A stretch of DNA of 64,000 nt from Diphasiastrum complanatum (GCA_029204225.1 CM055095.1:61733910-61797909), one strand, 5' to 3'; positions 24,201 through 35,182 are shown, counted from the first letter of the stretch. The notes: generated from the letters alone by a model not told the origin. Made by a program: numbers and translations.

Positions 24201-24853
24201 TGGGTTAGGTTTAGGTTTTTCTTTGTTTTTTAAAAAAAAACCTATTTTGCGAAGGTAGGGTTAGGGCTGTGTGAGGGTAGGGTTAGGTCAGATTTTTTTA
24301 TGAACCTACAAGAACTTCAGAATGAAGAAATTGAAAAAGATTTACAAAGAACCGAAACTTCAAAAATGGAAGGTTGAAGTGCTTCTCTCCCAAATCTTTC
24401 ACCAAAACTAGTGTTTAAAGAATTAGACCTCCTTCACAAAAATTGTCATATCTCTCTCAATTTTTCAGCCAAATTGGCTACAAATTGGCTCAGATTCAAG
24501 CTAAGAGTGAGATCTACAATCTAATAGAATTACAGTCACAAAATTCGGCCAAAAGTTTAGCCAAAAACGGAGAAAACAGACTGCAGAAAGCTACATCTAG
24601 CCAAAATTGGGAAGAAACACTAAAATGGCCATAACTTGGTCATTATAGCTCCAAATCAGAAAATCTCAGTACCTCCAAAAAGCTAAAACAAAGATTTACT
24701 GATCTACAAGAAGAAACTACACAAAAAATTGAAGATTAAATGGTTCAAAATTGAATCAGAGCTTGCTAGAAATTCAAAAATCAAGAAAACTAAAACAAGA
24801 AACTCTACCAAATTTAACAAAATCCACCAAATCTGATGGGGAAAGGATCTAAT
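24201..24853 (-). other. Leader region of the gypsy element
   Basis: Non-coding sequence between the rearranged piece and the primer-binding site. It starts with a G/T-rich stretch holding GGGTTAGG-type words (24205-24290), followed by AT-rich sequence without a supported gene. Confidence 0.5.
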
Positions 24854-24865
24854 GCTCTGATACCA
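24854..24865 (-). other. Primer-binding site (initiator tRNA-Met) of the gypsy element
   Basis: GCTCTGATACCA on the plus strand, that is TGGTATCAGAGC on the minus strand, four bases inside the 5' LTR. This is the usual tRNA-iMet complement. Confidence 0.9.
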
Positions 24866-24869
24866 GAAT

Positions 24870-25432
24870 TGTCATGTGCCAACCTTAGCATTCAAACATC
24901 TAATTCATTCATTAAACATAAAAATACAATGGAAGTGCAAGAAATCAAGAAACCAGTCAAAAATCAAGAAGATAGTTAAAAGTAGCAAAACTTCACCAAA
25001 TTATGCAAAGTAAGGTATCTTTATTCATGATTATTGATCCTTCACAAGATAGGGCCTGATTCTAGATCATGATCATAGCTCTCATGTGATTTTAGGCACA
25101 TGAACCACTTTCTTCATCAAGAAAGCTCTCCAAGAGAAGCTCCAAGATCTCTTAAAACTCAAAATTACAAAATGAACAATAGCCTCCAAATTCAGCACGA
25201 CCTCAGCTATTTATAGTGGTCATTTGTGCCTCTTCTATAAGTTTGGGGTCTTATTTAGCTAAATTAGGCCTTACAATCCATTATTACAATTCCGATATTC
25301 TCAATTCTAGCGAGGTTGCTCGAACCACTTTATTAACTGTCCTATTGACTAGTTCTAATCTAATTTAGCTCAATGGCTATATTTGGCAATTCATTAGTAA
25401 GCTCATGGGCTAATTACGTGCAACACATGACA
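24870..25432 (-). repeat. 5' LTR of the gypsy element
   Basis: 563 bp, the same family as 18822-19383, with TGTCATGTG and CACATGACA ends. The target-site copy CATTG follows at 25433-25437. Confidence 0.92.
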
Positions 25433-25437
25433 CATTG

Positions 25438-25565
25438 GAATTGCAACTTCTCCACTAGAGGATCAACAAGTTTTCGTAGGATACATGCATGTGTGTGAGT
25501 TGAGAGATTGTGCATTCTGTCGGGTCAAACATGAAGCAGTTTGCCCAAACTGTCAAGAATGACAT
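25438..25565 (-). mobile_element. LINE ORF1 fragment on the far side of the gypsy insertion
   Basis: Minus-strand translation gives LGKLLHV.PDRMHNLSTHTH and KLVDPLVEKLQFQ. These resemble the segment of plant LINE ORF1 upstream of its zinc knuckle. Joined across the gypsy element at CATTG, it leads into QPIIFKGLPSFCYRCRHLGHV. It is a continuation of the LINE at 16843-18821. Confidence 0.6.
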
Positions 25566-25574
25566 CCAAGGTAG

Positions 25575-25855
25575 GTATCAACTTAGGAGGAAATCTCTCT
25601 CTACCCGAGTGTAGTTTGTTGGATTCTCTCTCTACCCGAGAGGAAGGTTTTTTCATACTTAGTCTTTTGTTGCACAAGTCTCCACATGTGTGAGTGTACT
25701 TCTATGATTGATATATGCATGATTTTTAGTGCTCTTGCCTTAGATTGATGGAATAGATCTTGATTTTCAATCTATGTATGATCTATGTGCAATCACCACA
25801 TCTTAGGAGATCACAATCACACTTTTGGGCACTCCCACACATGTGAAATTCAACA
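25575..25855 (+). repeat. Partial copia LTR
   Basis: Contains two CTCTCTCTACCCGAG words, CCACATGTGTGAGTG and the end CACACATGTGAAATTCAACA. It matches 29573-29857 in order and content, so it is a truncated LTR of that family. Its left boundary with the LINE piece is approximate. Confidence 0.65.
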
Positions 25856-28140
25856 GATTATTCAACCATTCCATTTTGCACAAAATTTATAAAACATCAA
25901 CAATCACCTCTCAACCAGTCTTTTGCCACTATTGGTGATGTTGGGTTGCTCACTTCCCTCCCGTGCCAAATCCATGTTAGACTCGATTCTAGAAAACATT
26001 TGTTTTCTATACTGGCTTTTGAATTCAAAAAATAGGACTTAAAACCATTTATTTTTTGGTACATTAACTATCTTTGCAATCTATATAAAATACGATACAT
26101 ATTTTAGTTCATAGACATTATTAAAAAAAAAAGTTAGTATACTTAGTTCCAACATACATATCAAATGATCACAAAGTAACATACCATAACCTAGACACTC
26201 TTGGAGGGTGCAAATGGCTTGCTCCAATAAATGATGGAGGCATGTTTCCTTGGCCACCCAAAGTCGAAAATCCTTGTTGTTGTTGGCAATGCCAAAATGA
26301 GTTCACATTAAATCTCGACTCATTTCCAATCACCTATTCATCACCTCATTTTCCATGACTGCACATTACAAAGTGTGTAATTTTCTCAACCCAAATGTGG
26401 AGCCAATTTTGGCAAGATCCATATTTGGTACATTTTCAAACCACTTGGAATCCAAATAAGGATTCACAGCTCTTAACATTTTGAGTATTTTTATGCTTCA
26501 TTTCTAATAAACATTAGACTCTACCTCTTTTCTTGGTTTTTACTTTAATTCTTGCTTACATATAACCAAGTTCTCACATTGTCTAAATATTTTTGTATGT
26601 TTACCTACACACCAAATATAAAGGATAATTTCAATGACCAATTGAAAAACAATACACAACTAAATCAAATAATGGTGAATGTATCGATTACCTAAAACAA
26701 TATCCTTGCCAACATAATGCGAGTCAAAAGATATCATGGCGTGCTACCCAATCTCTTCGCCTCAATTACCCTCACTTTTTTTCAAACACTCTTAGTTGCT
26801 CTACTAAATAGCTCCCAAAAAAATAAGATGGGCTACACATAGCCAATGGATGCATACTATACAACAAGTGCTTGAGATGATTTCTTTAGGACCCCTATCT
26901 CATTGATTTTGTTAACATTGCACACAAACAAAGATATCAATTGCATCAATCATTCTTAACATACCAATTTTTAATTTGCTAGATGAATCATACTTCATCA
27001 AGGAAATAAATTAAATTTCATTAATAGTAGCAATTACTTCAATCTAGCTTAAAATATCAATGTATTATTAGATAGATAGACTAAATTTACTTGTTGATTA
27101 TATTCATTGAAGAGAGTAGTTGCATCTCTCCCTCTCTAGTTCAATGAATAAAACTAGCAAAAATGAATGTGATGATTAATATCATTCAAAAAATCCTCAA
27201 GGATTGATTCCATCCAACCCAACAATATATGGTTGCCATCCCAACATACAAGCATGCAACTAGCCATGTCACTCTAGTGTGGATTGTCTTTTATTTCCCA
27301 GTCAAAATCCTCTCCCAAATTGTATCCCAAAGAGTCTTGGCGTAATCCTTAAACAACATTGGTTTATTAGCTAAGATGGTCAAATAAAAGATAAAATCAC
27401 TTTTCTCCAAAATAAAACTCTCGTTTCTATATGTGTTTTTGAGTCTCAATCTCTCACCTTTTATAATGCGAATAGCAATGCTTTGAAAAAATTTACACAA
27501 CAACACCAAAGTTGGAGTTGAATAGCTCAATCTCAATTCATTCATAATTAAAGTCACCATGTCAATTTGAAAAGAGATTGAACCATCTCTAGTATCCTCA
27601 TGAACATTTTTAGCTCCCTTTTCTTGGGGTCCTTCCGCTAACATCTACATGACCATGAACATTTTTTAGAGGGCTTTCAAGATTGTCGTTTTGCTCTACA
27701 AGCTCATCCTTAGCAAGTCCACTCATCCTTAGCAAGTCCACTCCTATCGTTAATTTTAATCAAACCACACAATGGTAAATGGGGATTTTCTTACTACTAT
27801 TGAGGTTGAGCATGATTGGAACTTATTCTACACTAGAATGGAGCTGATACTTTTACAACAAGATATTTTTACATATTTCAGCTTTTGGGAAATTGGTATG
27901 TAATTTATCGGTGTACGAACTTGTATTCATTATCCTTTTTGTCAATATTTAAAAAACTAACTATACTTTGAATAATGTATGTTTGTGCATATAGGTAAAA
28001 GACATGTAGAGAAAATATCTTTCTATAAGCCCATATTTATTCACAAGGCATTACATCAAAAATGTATATTGCTATTTAATCTATACTTTTCTACATCTCA
28101 AAAAAATAAGGGTTGTCTCCACCCTGCACAAGTGTCAACT
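25856..28140. other. AT-rich intergenic stretch
   Basis: No recognised gene. A 117-codon minus-strand frame (27291-27644) is open, but matches nothing I know and could be chance or the tail of an old transposon. A 19-bp direct repeat, TCATCCTTAGCAAGTCCAC, occurs twice at about 27704-27742. Confidence 0.4.
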
Positions 28141-28235
28141 GTGGTGAGTTATTGGATTTCTAGCTTTCTCTCTCTACCCGAGAGCTCATGATGTTCTTTC
28201 TCTCTCTACCCGAGGAGAGCAGCTTGTTTTTACTT
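28141..28235 (+). repeat. LTR fragment
   Basis: About 95 bp, nearly the same as 29575-29665: GTGAGTTATTGGATTTCTAG, two CTCTCTACCCGAG words and AGCAGCTTGTTTTTACTTA. It is an isolated piece of the same copia LTR family. Confidence 0.75.
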
Positions 28236-28404
28236 AGATTATAAAGTTTATCTTTTCAAGGGAGGTGAATGATGTATTAAAACTTTCCTCACATACAATA
28301 ATTTGTGAATTATCCAAGCTAGATTTTGCCATTTTTTCACATGATCATGTCAAATTTTGTATCTATATGTTGTTGAAATTGGATTGCTTATTGTCAGGAT
28401 AGTC

Positions 28405-29055
28405 TTACTGTGTAGACCTCTTGGATCTAAACTTCTGATTTTTTGAATATACAGCTTGAGGATCCGATCCTGAGCCTGAGGAGGATACTGATCTTCTAAT
28501 CTCCTCTTGTAGCAGCATCGATATTACTCTTGATAGAGTGAGGTACTCTTGGGTAGAAATTGCCATTACCCAATTTTCATAGGCTTCAGGTAGACTCAAT
28601 AATAGAGTCATGAGTGCATCGGAATCTTCTATGACTGAACTAGTTGCAGTCATCTGCTCCATAAGATTTTTGAACGCGTTGAGATGACTCGAAATACTTT
28701 CTGCGTCAGACATCCTCAGGGTGAAGAATTTCTTTCTCAAGTGTAACTTAGAAGTAACATCCCTGATATCGTAGAGAGTTGCTAAGATGTCTCATGCATT
28801 CTTAGCAGTTTGAGCAGCACATATATGGATGATCTAAGTATCCTTGATGTTGAGGGTGATCATGGCAAATGCTTTGTCATCCCTCAGTCTCCACTTGGTG
28901 ATGCTGGCTGCATCACCTTCTGGTTTGAGCTCTGTGCCATCACCAATGTCCCACAATTCTTTGGCTAGTAGTATAACCTTGATCTTGAATTTCCAGAGAT
29001 GGTACTTATCTCCATCGAGTTTGTCAATGGAAGATGAACTAGATGATGGATCCAT
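28405..29055 (-). pseudogene. Copia gag fragment
   Basis: Minus strand: MDPSSSSSSIDKLDGDKYHLW (start at 29055) and KIKVILLAKELWDI are the N-terminal part of copia gag (DUF4219/UBN2-like). After a slip and stop near 28780-28840 the UBN2 part continues from 28740 with LRMSDAESISSHLNAFKNLM and ends at a stop at 28405 (NQKFRSKRSTQ). The zinc knuckle and all of pol are absent. A primer-binding site and LTR of matching orientation lie upstream at 29928 and beyond, interrupted by an LTR at 29199-29857. Confidence 0.8.
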
Positions 29056-29198
29056 TTTGGTTGAACGAGATCGTTGGTAGAAACAATGATTGTCGGAATA
29101 TTGTTGACTAAGCGTTTGCTATGTGAAGAATTGAAAAAGATTATCTATGTTAGATATAGGGGTCTTATGTTTTTTACATCAAACATCTAGGTGTAGGA

Positions 29199-29857
29199 TG
29201 TTGATAGGAATAAATTTGGCATAGATGGCAAATTATGCATTTCCACTTGTAATGCCACTGTTGAGCCAAAATAGAGTAAGAGGCTAAACACGTGCCAATT
29301 AGAGTGTAGACAAGTGTAAAGCTTTTGTTTGATGAATTCCAAGAGGTCCAATAGGATTTAGTGGTGGAACCTTGTGAGGTCCAATAGGAAATTGAGGTGT
29401 GCTTAAATATAGTCCAATAGAATTAAGAGGTGCATGGATCAATGGTCCAATAGGATCAAGAGGTGACAAAGTATGGTCCAATCATAGTTAAGCATAGTGG
29501 TAGCTCGTGGATCTACTAGTATCATTGTACTCCTCATTTTGGATCTAATTGATTTGGTGATTTCATGGATTTTGTGAGTTATTGAGTTTCTAGCTTTCTC
29601 TCTTTACCCGGAGCTCATGATGGTTTTTCTCTCTCTACCCGAGGAGAGCAGCTTGTTTTTACTTACATTATTTTTTGAATACTTCCCACACGTGTGAGTG
29701 AGAGTTGGAAGTGATTGAATGCATGTAGTAGTGTGTCTTTGCCATAGAATCAAAGATAGATCTTGAATCTCAATCTAGTCTTGATCTTGGTGCATCTACA
29801 CACCTTAGGAGATCACAAGTACATGTAGTGGACAATCCACATGTGTGAAATTCAACA
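29199..29857 (+). repeat. Probable solo LTR inserted in the leader of the copia fragment
   Basis: A unit of about 660 bp starts TGTTGATAGG and ends GTGTGAAATTCAACA. It contains four or five GGTCCAATAGGA-like words (29343-29480), two ACCCGAG motifs and two CACA(C/T)GTGTG palindromes (about 29682 and 29839). Pieces of it recur at 25575-25855 and 28141-28235. A clear 5-bp target duplication was not seen, so exact ends are uncertain. Confidence 0.6.
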
Positions 29858-29927
29858 TGCTAGAGAGAAATCTTGGTAGAAACAAGGCTGATAATCCGTA
29901 GTAGAAATGCAGTTTACTGAAATGTCC

Positions 29928-29939
29928 GCTCTGATACCA
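29928..29939 (-). other. Primer-binding site (tRNA-iMet) of the copia fragment
   Basis: GCTCTGATACCA on the plus strand, directly followed at 29940 by TGTCGTAAATCG, the inner end of an LTR. Confidence 0.85.
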
Positions 29940-30390
29940 TGTCGTAAATCGTGGGGATGACTGGCAGCGAAAGCTTGAGGGTAGGTGTGTAGGAATGGAA
30001 ACGCAACAATTAGTAGCAAAACTACTCAAGATGAATGGTTCATACAAAATTGTGCAAATGAACAATATAGTAGTGGGACAAAAATTGCTCTCTGATTAAT
30101 ATCAATAGCGAGTACAATGGCTTGAAGTGATAACTTCAGCTTGCTGAGCGTGATAACGCTGGCTACAAAAGAACTCTGATTATAATGATAAAACAAAATT
30201 TACATTGCTTGATTCGGCTAGTATATATATCTACAAGTGTTTTCAAAAATATCTTACAAGCATTAAAAGCTATTTACGCCAGTCTTTGTATATGTACAAA
30301 GTGGGTAACCACCCTTGGGATATTTAGTGGTCCAGCTGTTTTTAGGGTTGATGATAAGTTGGCGACGTCGGTTTGCCACTATTGGAAAAA
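29940..30390 (-). repeat. 5' LTR of the copia fragment (outer end uncertain)
   Basis: Sequence next to the primer-binding site. On the minus strand it ends GATTTACGACA and carries a TATA-like AGATATATATACTAG near 30220-30235. The outer boundary is blurred by the tandem array that starts near 30437. Confidence 0.6.
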
Positions 30391-30436
30391 CCCAAAAACG
30401 CGAAGGTGCCCTTGAACAGAGAAATGCAGAAAACCC

Positions 30437-30755
30437 GACAGTGCCTTTAAAATGAATTTTGGTCACAGGGTCGCATTTTTCCCGAAGGTTCACAAACTCG
30501 ACAGTGTCACTTTTTCATGACAGTGTCTCTTTTTTCCGAAGGTGGGAAAAATCGGACAGTGTTGCTTTTTCCCAAAGGTGGAAAAACCTGACGTTGGTTT
30601 TTTTTTTTTGAAGGTGGGAAAAATCCGACAGTGTCGCTTTTTTCCGACAATGTTGCTTTTTCCCAAAGGTGGAAAAATCCGACAGTGTGGCTAAGGTGCC
30701 TAAAAATGATCAAGGCACAAAAATCTCTAAGGTACGAAAAAGGCGACAGTGCCTT
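30437..30755. repeat. Degenerate tandem array of ~35-bp units with hairpin potential
   Basis: At least eight CGACAGTG-like words alternate with GAAGGTGGGAAAAA and TTTTTCCC words. Within a unit GGGAAAAA and TTTTTCCC flank a loop of about 14 bases (TCGGACAGTGTTGC), so each unit can fold on itself. Units are diverged, and one carries a run of 12 T. It is not a CRISPR array: there are no unique spacers, and the host is a plant. Confidence 0.8.
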
Positions 30756-33660
30756 AAAACAAAAATGTTTCAAGAAAAAATGAAGTTTTTGAAAAAATGC
30801 AAAGGTCCGAAATATGTTGTCGGCCTTTTACTGTTTTCAGAATGCCTATTACTTGAACGATTTGTTAAGGCTGAGCATAAGAAATCTAACACATACATGA
30901 AATTTATCCATATAATATTTAGATTCTTTTTGTAGCCTTATAATTATGAAACTTGTTGGTATATTTTTTGTATTATAAGTTTTCTCTGTTGAAATATATG
31001 TCCTACATCATGTTGTGGGCAGACGCCATCCTTGTTTTCTTGTGGTGGAGATTTTTTAAATCCCATCATGTTTGGACAAATCATGGACACATGGACTCAT
31101 TACATGCTTGCATTTGAGCATGTCTTTGATGATGTCATTTCATTACAAGTTTGGTTTTGCAATTTTTGGTGGATATATTTGTCATCGAGTTGAGGTGGTG
31201 CTAGATCCTATTGTAGGTTGCGACTCTACAATTCAAGATGATGTAGATCATCCGATAGACAATGTGTTGCTATGGATACAGATAAGGAGTTTTGAGAAAT
31301 AGTGGAAAAACACTTTTGTGAGAGTAAAATTCAGATTTTTTTTTCGATACCTAATTTCATTGCATTCATTATAGTCAATCAACATTTGTATAAAAGGACA
31401 ACATACATATAAATCTAAAATTTGTTGTGTTTCAATTAGGTTGGATGGCACAACCCTCAATCAACGTTGCGGTGGATTCTAATGAAAACAATGACGAAAA
31501 TGGTCTACAAGGGTTGCATGATTTTGATGTGGATGATTTTCAAAATTGGTAACTTTGGTCTCCTAGATGTTTATTCTATTTCATCATTTATTGATATTGC
31601 ACATGTCAAGTAACTTTTGTAAATGAAAGATGCTTGTCTTCTTATCTAGATGGCATTGCGCACCAAGTGACAATGGTCCTAAAGGTACTGCATCATTGGT
31701 TAAGAAAGCAATATAATGTTGTGTATATGTTGATGACAAATGCAATGAATTTTAGGACAATTTTTCATTACTGAAGAAGATTGTGAAAATATAGACTAGA
31801 TTTTCTTCAAGCACTTTATCTTAGTCATTGTGTGTTCTTATTTGTATGGTAAATTAATGTAAGAGCCTCCACAACTATGATAATTTTCATAATAAAGTAG
31901 CTTTATGGATTTAAATTTTCTATGCATGTTCTATGTGGAACAAAGAACTTGTTGAGATTGTCGTTATCACCATTTTGTGAAGCAATAAAACTCACTAAAC
32001 TCGCAACTTATTTACGTGCATGATGTATGAACTCTTAGTTGTGCACCATGTCAACTAGTGCCTTTCAGGAAGGCATGAGTTAGAAATGTTGTAGTTAGAT
32101 CCAGAGGGCCAAAAAACATAATCGTCAAAAAATCAAGGGTTGATGATTTAAACTTAGAAGATGATGCTTTAAGTTTCACTTTTTTGAGTTGACAACTACT
32201 AATCATTTACAAAGTCAACTATATCTATTTTAAAAGAACAATTTGGTTAATGATGAAAATCATGCTTTATCAATGTACAAAATGATGAAAGTACATGGAA
32301 GGAGAATACCAAATGACAAAATTTATTTAATTCAAATATAATATATTGCTTCAAAAAACGTGAGACGATAACATAATTACTTGACACCTACTGCCTGATG
32401 TAAGTCACTAGTTTTAATACTGTCACTGATGGGTAATGTAGGAAGTTGTGAAGCAGTTGTTCCTATGACTTGAGCTTTGCATTTGTTAACGGGATGACCA
32501 TCATCCTCAACTCATCATCAATAGAGGAAAGTCGATTTTCATGGTTTCTCATCAACATTAGGTGATGACTCATAAGATAGTCAGTGAACTACGATGATGA
32601 AGATGTCTTCAACTTCATCAACTAAAGATGAAAGTATTGATAATATATTAAGCTACAAATTGGGAGGCATTAATGAATTTTTTTTGGAAAATGTACTGTA
32701 AAAAATGTATAGGTAGAAATATTTTGAGCTCACTTGTAATTTTATGGGATTTAGATCCTTAAGAATCTTGTGTTGTTTTAAGATGATGTTTCATTTTCTA
32801 TTATGATAGTTTTATGAGTTTGTAAAAAAAAAAGAAAGTCATCTATTCTCAAAATACATTACTTTGTACATTTTTAAAATTAATTTGGAGATTAACTTAT
32901 AAAAAAACATGACATTAGGCTAAAATCAAGTAACAAAAAATACCAAAAAGGGTACTCTTTTCTAGGTCAAAGTCCCAAAACAAATGTCACAAGCATCAAG
33001 ATTCTCTCTAGTCATGCTCCCTCAGTGGTACATAAAATTAGTATGGAAGTCTAGTCTCATCGATGATAATGAAATTTATAACTAATATATTAAAAAAAAG
33101 AAATATAATAAAGTCTTATAGAATGATAACGAAACTCATAAATGAAATCAATTTTAAAAAAGGTGACAAAGTCTTATAAAACGTGATGTTTTATATCACG
33201 GCTTTGACATAGTGAAATTGTTAGAAAGTGACTAAGCAATGATTGCAACATAGAATAAATCAAAAAATTATGAAAAAAAAACATTTATTATATTCAAACT
33301 GACCCATGAGTGACACCTACCCATGATGAGGGACACCTTACCTTTTGGGAGATCATCATAGTAGCTTATCTCCATGGTGCACAAAGCTAAAAGAAAAAGC
33401 ATATATAATCATCACAATATTATGGAGAATCTGAAAAGAACAAATATAACAAAATTTGAAATTATTCCATTTGCTGAACAAATATAACAAAATTTGAAAT
33501 TATTCCATTTGCTCAAGTGCGGCAAAGCTAAAGAAATATATTTAATCATCACAAATATAGCGGCAAATTTTGAAAAAAAAGAACATGTTTAATCACCAAG
33601 AATATAGATGGAGAGCTCAAAAAAACAAATCCCATAAAGCTCAATAGCTATTACAAATAA
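30756..33660. other. AT-rich intergenic stretch
   Basis: No supported gene. It contains poly(A/T) runs and a 38-bp tandem duplication (33438-33513), and is a candidate for long-decayed transposon sequence. Confidence 0.4.
33438..33513. repeat. Perfect tandem duplication, 38 bp x 2
   Basis: The unit starting GAACAAATATAACAAAATTT occurs at 33438-33475 and 33476-33513 without mismatch, so it is recent. Confidence 0.95.
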
Positions 33661-33725
33661 GCTCCTCATTAAAATTGTGGACCCTCTTGCCTTTCCTTGC
33701 CTGCCTGCCTCAACGTTGACGAAAC

Positions 33726-33726
<1 letters not shown>

Positions 33727-33770
<44 letters not shown>
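33727..33770. repeat. (TC)22 microsatellite upstream of the 34.3-kb gene
   Basis: A pure 44-bp TC run about 530 bp before the start codon of the next gene. Pyrimidine runs of this kind are common in plant promoters and leaders. Confidence 0.95.
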
Positions 33771-33774
<4 letters not shown>

Positions 33775-34084
33775 CCAGCTTTCTCGCGTTTACTGGCTCC
33801 TTCGCACGCGCTTTTACTGTTCTCGTGTGAGGCGGTGATCAGCAGATAGGGATGATAGAATTTGTCAAATGACGTAAAAATAGCGAGAGCTATAGCAGTG
33901 GATAGAAACATGTTTTGGAGGATTGAGAGCGAGAATATAGATCAAGCAATAAGCTTCACACTTTTTGACTCTTTCTATTATATCCCTTCAACCTTGCCAA
34001 TGGCAGCAGCAGCTGTGCTTTTTCACCTTTTCGCTGCTCTCTTTGTGTTGCTGGAAAATTATAGACTGTTTCTTTATATGTCAA

Positions 34085-34275
34085 TTTAGATCACTTCTTC
34101 ATATGTGTTTGTATCTCTTGTTCTTAAAAAGGACTACTTCTTCATATGTGGTGAGATCTCTTGTTCTTATAAAACTGGACTACTTCTTCATATGTGCTGA
34201 GATCTCTTGTTTTTAAACTAGGCTACTTTATTCAAACGTGTTGAGATCTTTTGTTATTTTTCTTTCTTGAGCAGA
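34085..34275 (+). promoter_or_regulatory. Probable 5'-UTR intron end with four ~50-bp tandem repeats
   Basis: Four diverged copies of a unit, ACTTCTTCATATGTG followed by GAGATCTCTTGTTCTTA, run from about 34090 to 34255. They are followed by a pyrimidine tract and TTGAGCAG ending near 34273, a good splice acceptor 31 bases before the start codon at 34304. GTGAGATC words inside the units resemble donors. Leader splicing is inferred. Confidence 0.55.
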
Positions 34276-34303
34276 AGTGATCAAGGTTGTGCTAGTTACT
34301 GCC

Positions 34304-35182
34304 ATGGCAAATGATCATGGGTATAAGAATTCATATCTCAGTGATGCCCGAGTCATCTGTGAGAGCCTTGCAGCCAAGGTGGGCGCTAGAAGATTAGGTG
34401 AGAAGCCTCCCAGAGCGAAAGACAGCGTCTTGAATTGTTTTGCTTTTACCAGAAGTCCTTCCTATCTGCTTCGTAGCCTGGTTATCAGTCCGGATTCTCC
34501 AGGCACGTCGCCCGGTCGCCGGATGCGAGCACCTTCTGTTGCTGGTAAATGCAACTGGGATCAATCCACTCTTTTATTTTCTGATGTAAAGCCGGGGAGC
34601 AGCTTCAATAGCCAGCAGGATACCCCTTGCGAGCAAGATGAGCCCACTTCTCCTAAAGTATCTTGCATTGGCCAAGTTCAAGTGAATATGCCGAAGAAGT
34701 TGAGAACAAATCTCGATAATGAGGGAAAGATAATCAATCAGCAAAACAATGGAAAGTTTCCCTTCACAAGATCGGCTTTCCTCTTGCTACAGCGGCGTAA
34801 GACTCCCAAAACGATGCAGCGGTTGGATTTGAAGGGAGCTGAGAAGACAGAAGCTACTGTGAGCAATCCTAACTGCAAATTTGACTTAACTAGGTCTACT
34901 TCCGCTAGAGAAATTTCTGTCTGCAGGTCCACTGTAAATAGAAAATCACCCAGCATGGGAGGAATTCTTGAGCAGTCACTAGAGCTCTTGGAAGCCAAGT
35001 ATAAGCAAAACAATCAAAAAATTCCTGGGTCGAAAGCACCGGAGCAGCGAGATGAGCTTCCGTCCGAAGCTGTTCAAAATTCGCCCAAACCGTCAAGTGA
35101 GATTTGCATTTGGAAGCGACGGTGCTTTGCTGAGCCTCTAAGACTAAGTCTTCAGAGACCTCCGCCGGTTGGATCATCATGA
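34304..35182 (+). CDS. Plant-specific protein with SPKVSCIGQV motif, function unknown
   Basis: 292 residues from the ATG at 34304, chosen because it sits in a good context (ACTGCCATGGCAA) just after a probable acceptor; an upstream start codon in frame is less likely. The sequence is hydrophilic, rich in Ser, Pro, Lys and Arg, with no signal peptide or membrane segment. Landmarks are CFAFTRSPSYLLRSL (about residues 45-60), SPKVSCIGQVQV (about 115-127), FPFTRSAFLLLQRRKTPK (about 150-170), SLELLEAKYKQ (about 228-240), and a C-terminus with WKRRCFAEPLRLSLQRPPP. Plant proteins such as the syringolide-induced 14-1-1-like group carry an SPKVSC(I/M)GQ motif, so it is tentatively placed there; no biochemical role is established. 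Single exon, stop TGA at 35180. Codon use looks like a normal gene. Confidence 0.75.
   Translation: MANDHGYKNSYLSDARVICESLAAKVGARRLGEKPPRAKDSVLNCFAFTRSPSYLLRSLVISPDSPGTSPGRRMRAPSVAGKCNWDQSTLLFSDVKPGSSFNSQQDTPCEQDEPTSPKVSCIGQVQVNMPKKLRTNLDNEGKIINQQNNGKFPFTRSAFLLLQRRKTPKTMQRLDLKGAEKTEATVSNPNCKFDLTRSTSAREISVCRSTVNRKSPSMGGILEQSLELLEAKYKQNNQKIPGSKAPEQRDELPSEAVQNSPKPSSEICIWKRRCFAEPLRLSLQRPPPVGSS

Larger units (their letters stand above)
18822..25432 (-). mobile_element. Complete Ty3/gypsy chromovirus with both LTRs, nested in the LINE
   Basis: Two similar LTRs, 18822-19383 and 24870-25432, begin TGTCATGTGCCAACC and end CACATGACA on the plus strand. They are flanked by the 5-bp duplication CATTG (18817-18821 and 25433-25437). 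On the minus strand the order is 5' LTR, primer-binding site, leader, gag remnant, protease, reverse transcriptase, RNase H, integrase, chromodomain, purine tract AAAGTAGGGGGAG, 3' LTR. Most of gag is lost and a rearranged piece of another copy fills part of the gag/leader region (23258-24200). Pol has several stops and shifts, so it is not autonomous. LINE ORF1 coding sequence resumes on the other side. Confidence 0.93.

Noticed and set aside
24205-24290. GGGTTAGG / TTTAGG words resembling telomere repeat
   Set aside because: Only a few irregular words, no run of exact TTTAGGG units; more likely G-rich leader sequence of the gypsy element.
27291-27644. 117-codon minus-strand frame
   Set aside because: No recognised domain, no splice or promoter context, and length is possible by chance within several kb of such sequence.
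30437-30755. Regular repeats that could suggest a CRISPR array
   Set aside because: Repeats are diverged and self-complementary, there are no unique spacers of constant length, no cas genes, and the genome is a plant.
31447-31684. Possible two small exons (MAQPSINVAVDSNENNDENG, then a WHCAPSDNGPK-like piece)
   Set aside because: Candidate splice sites do not join in frame and no family is recognised; left as intergenic.
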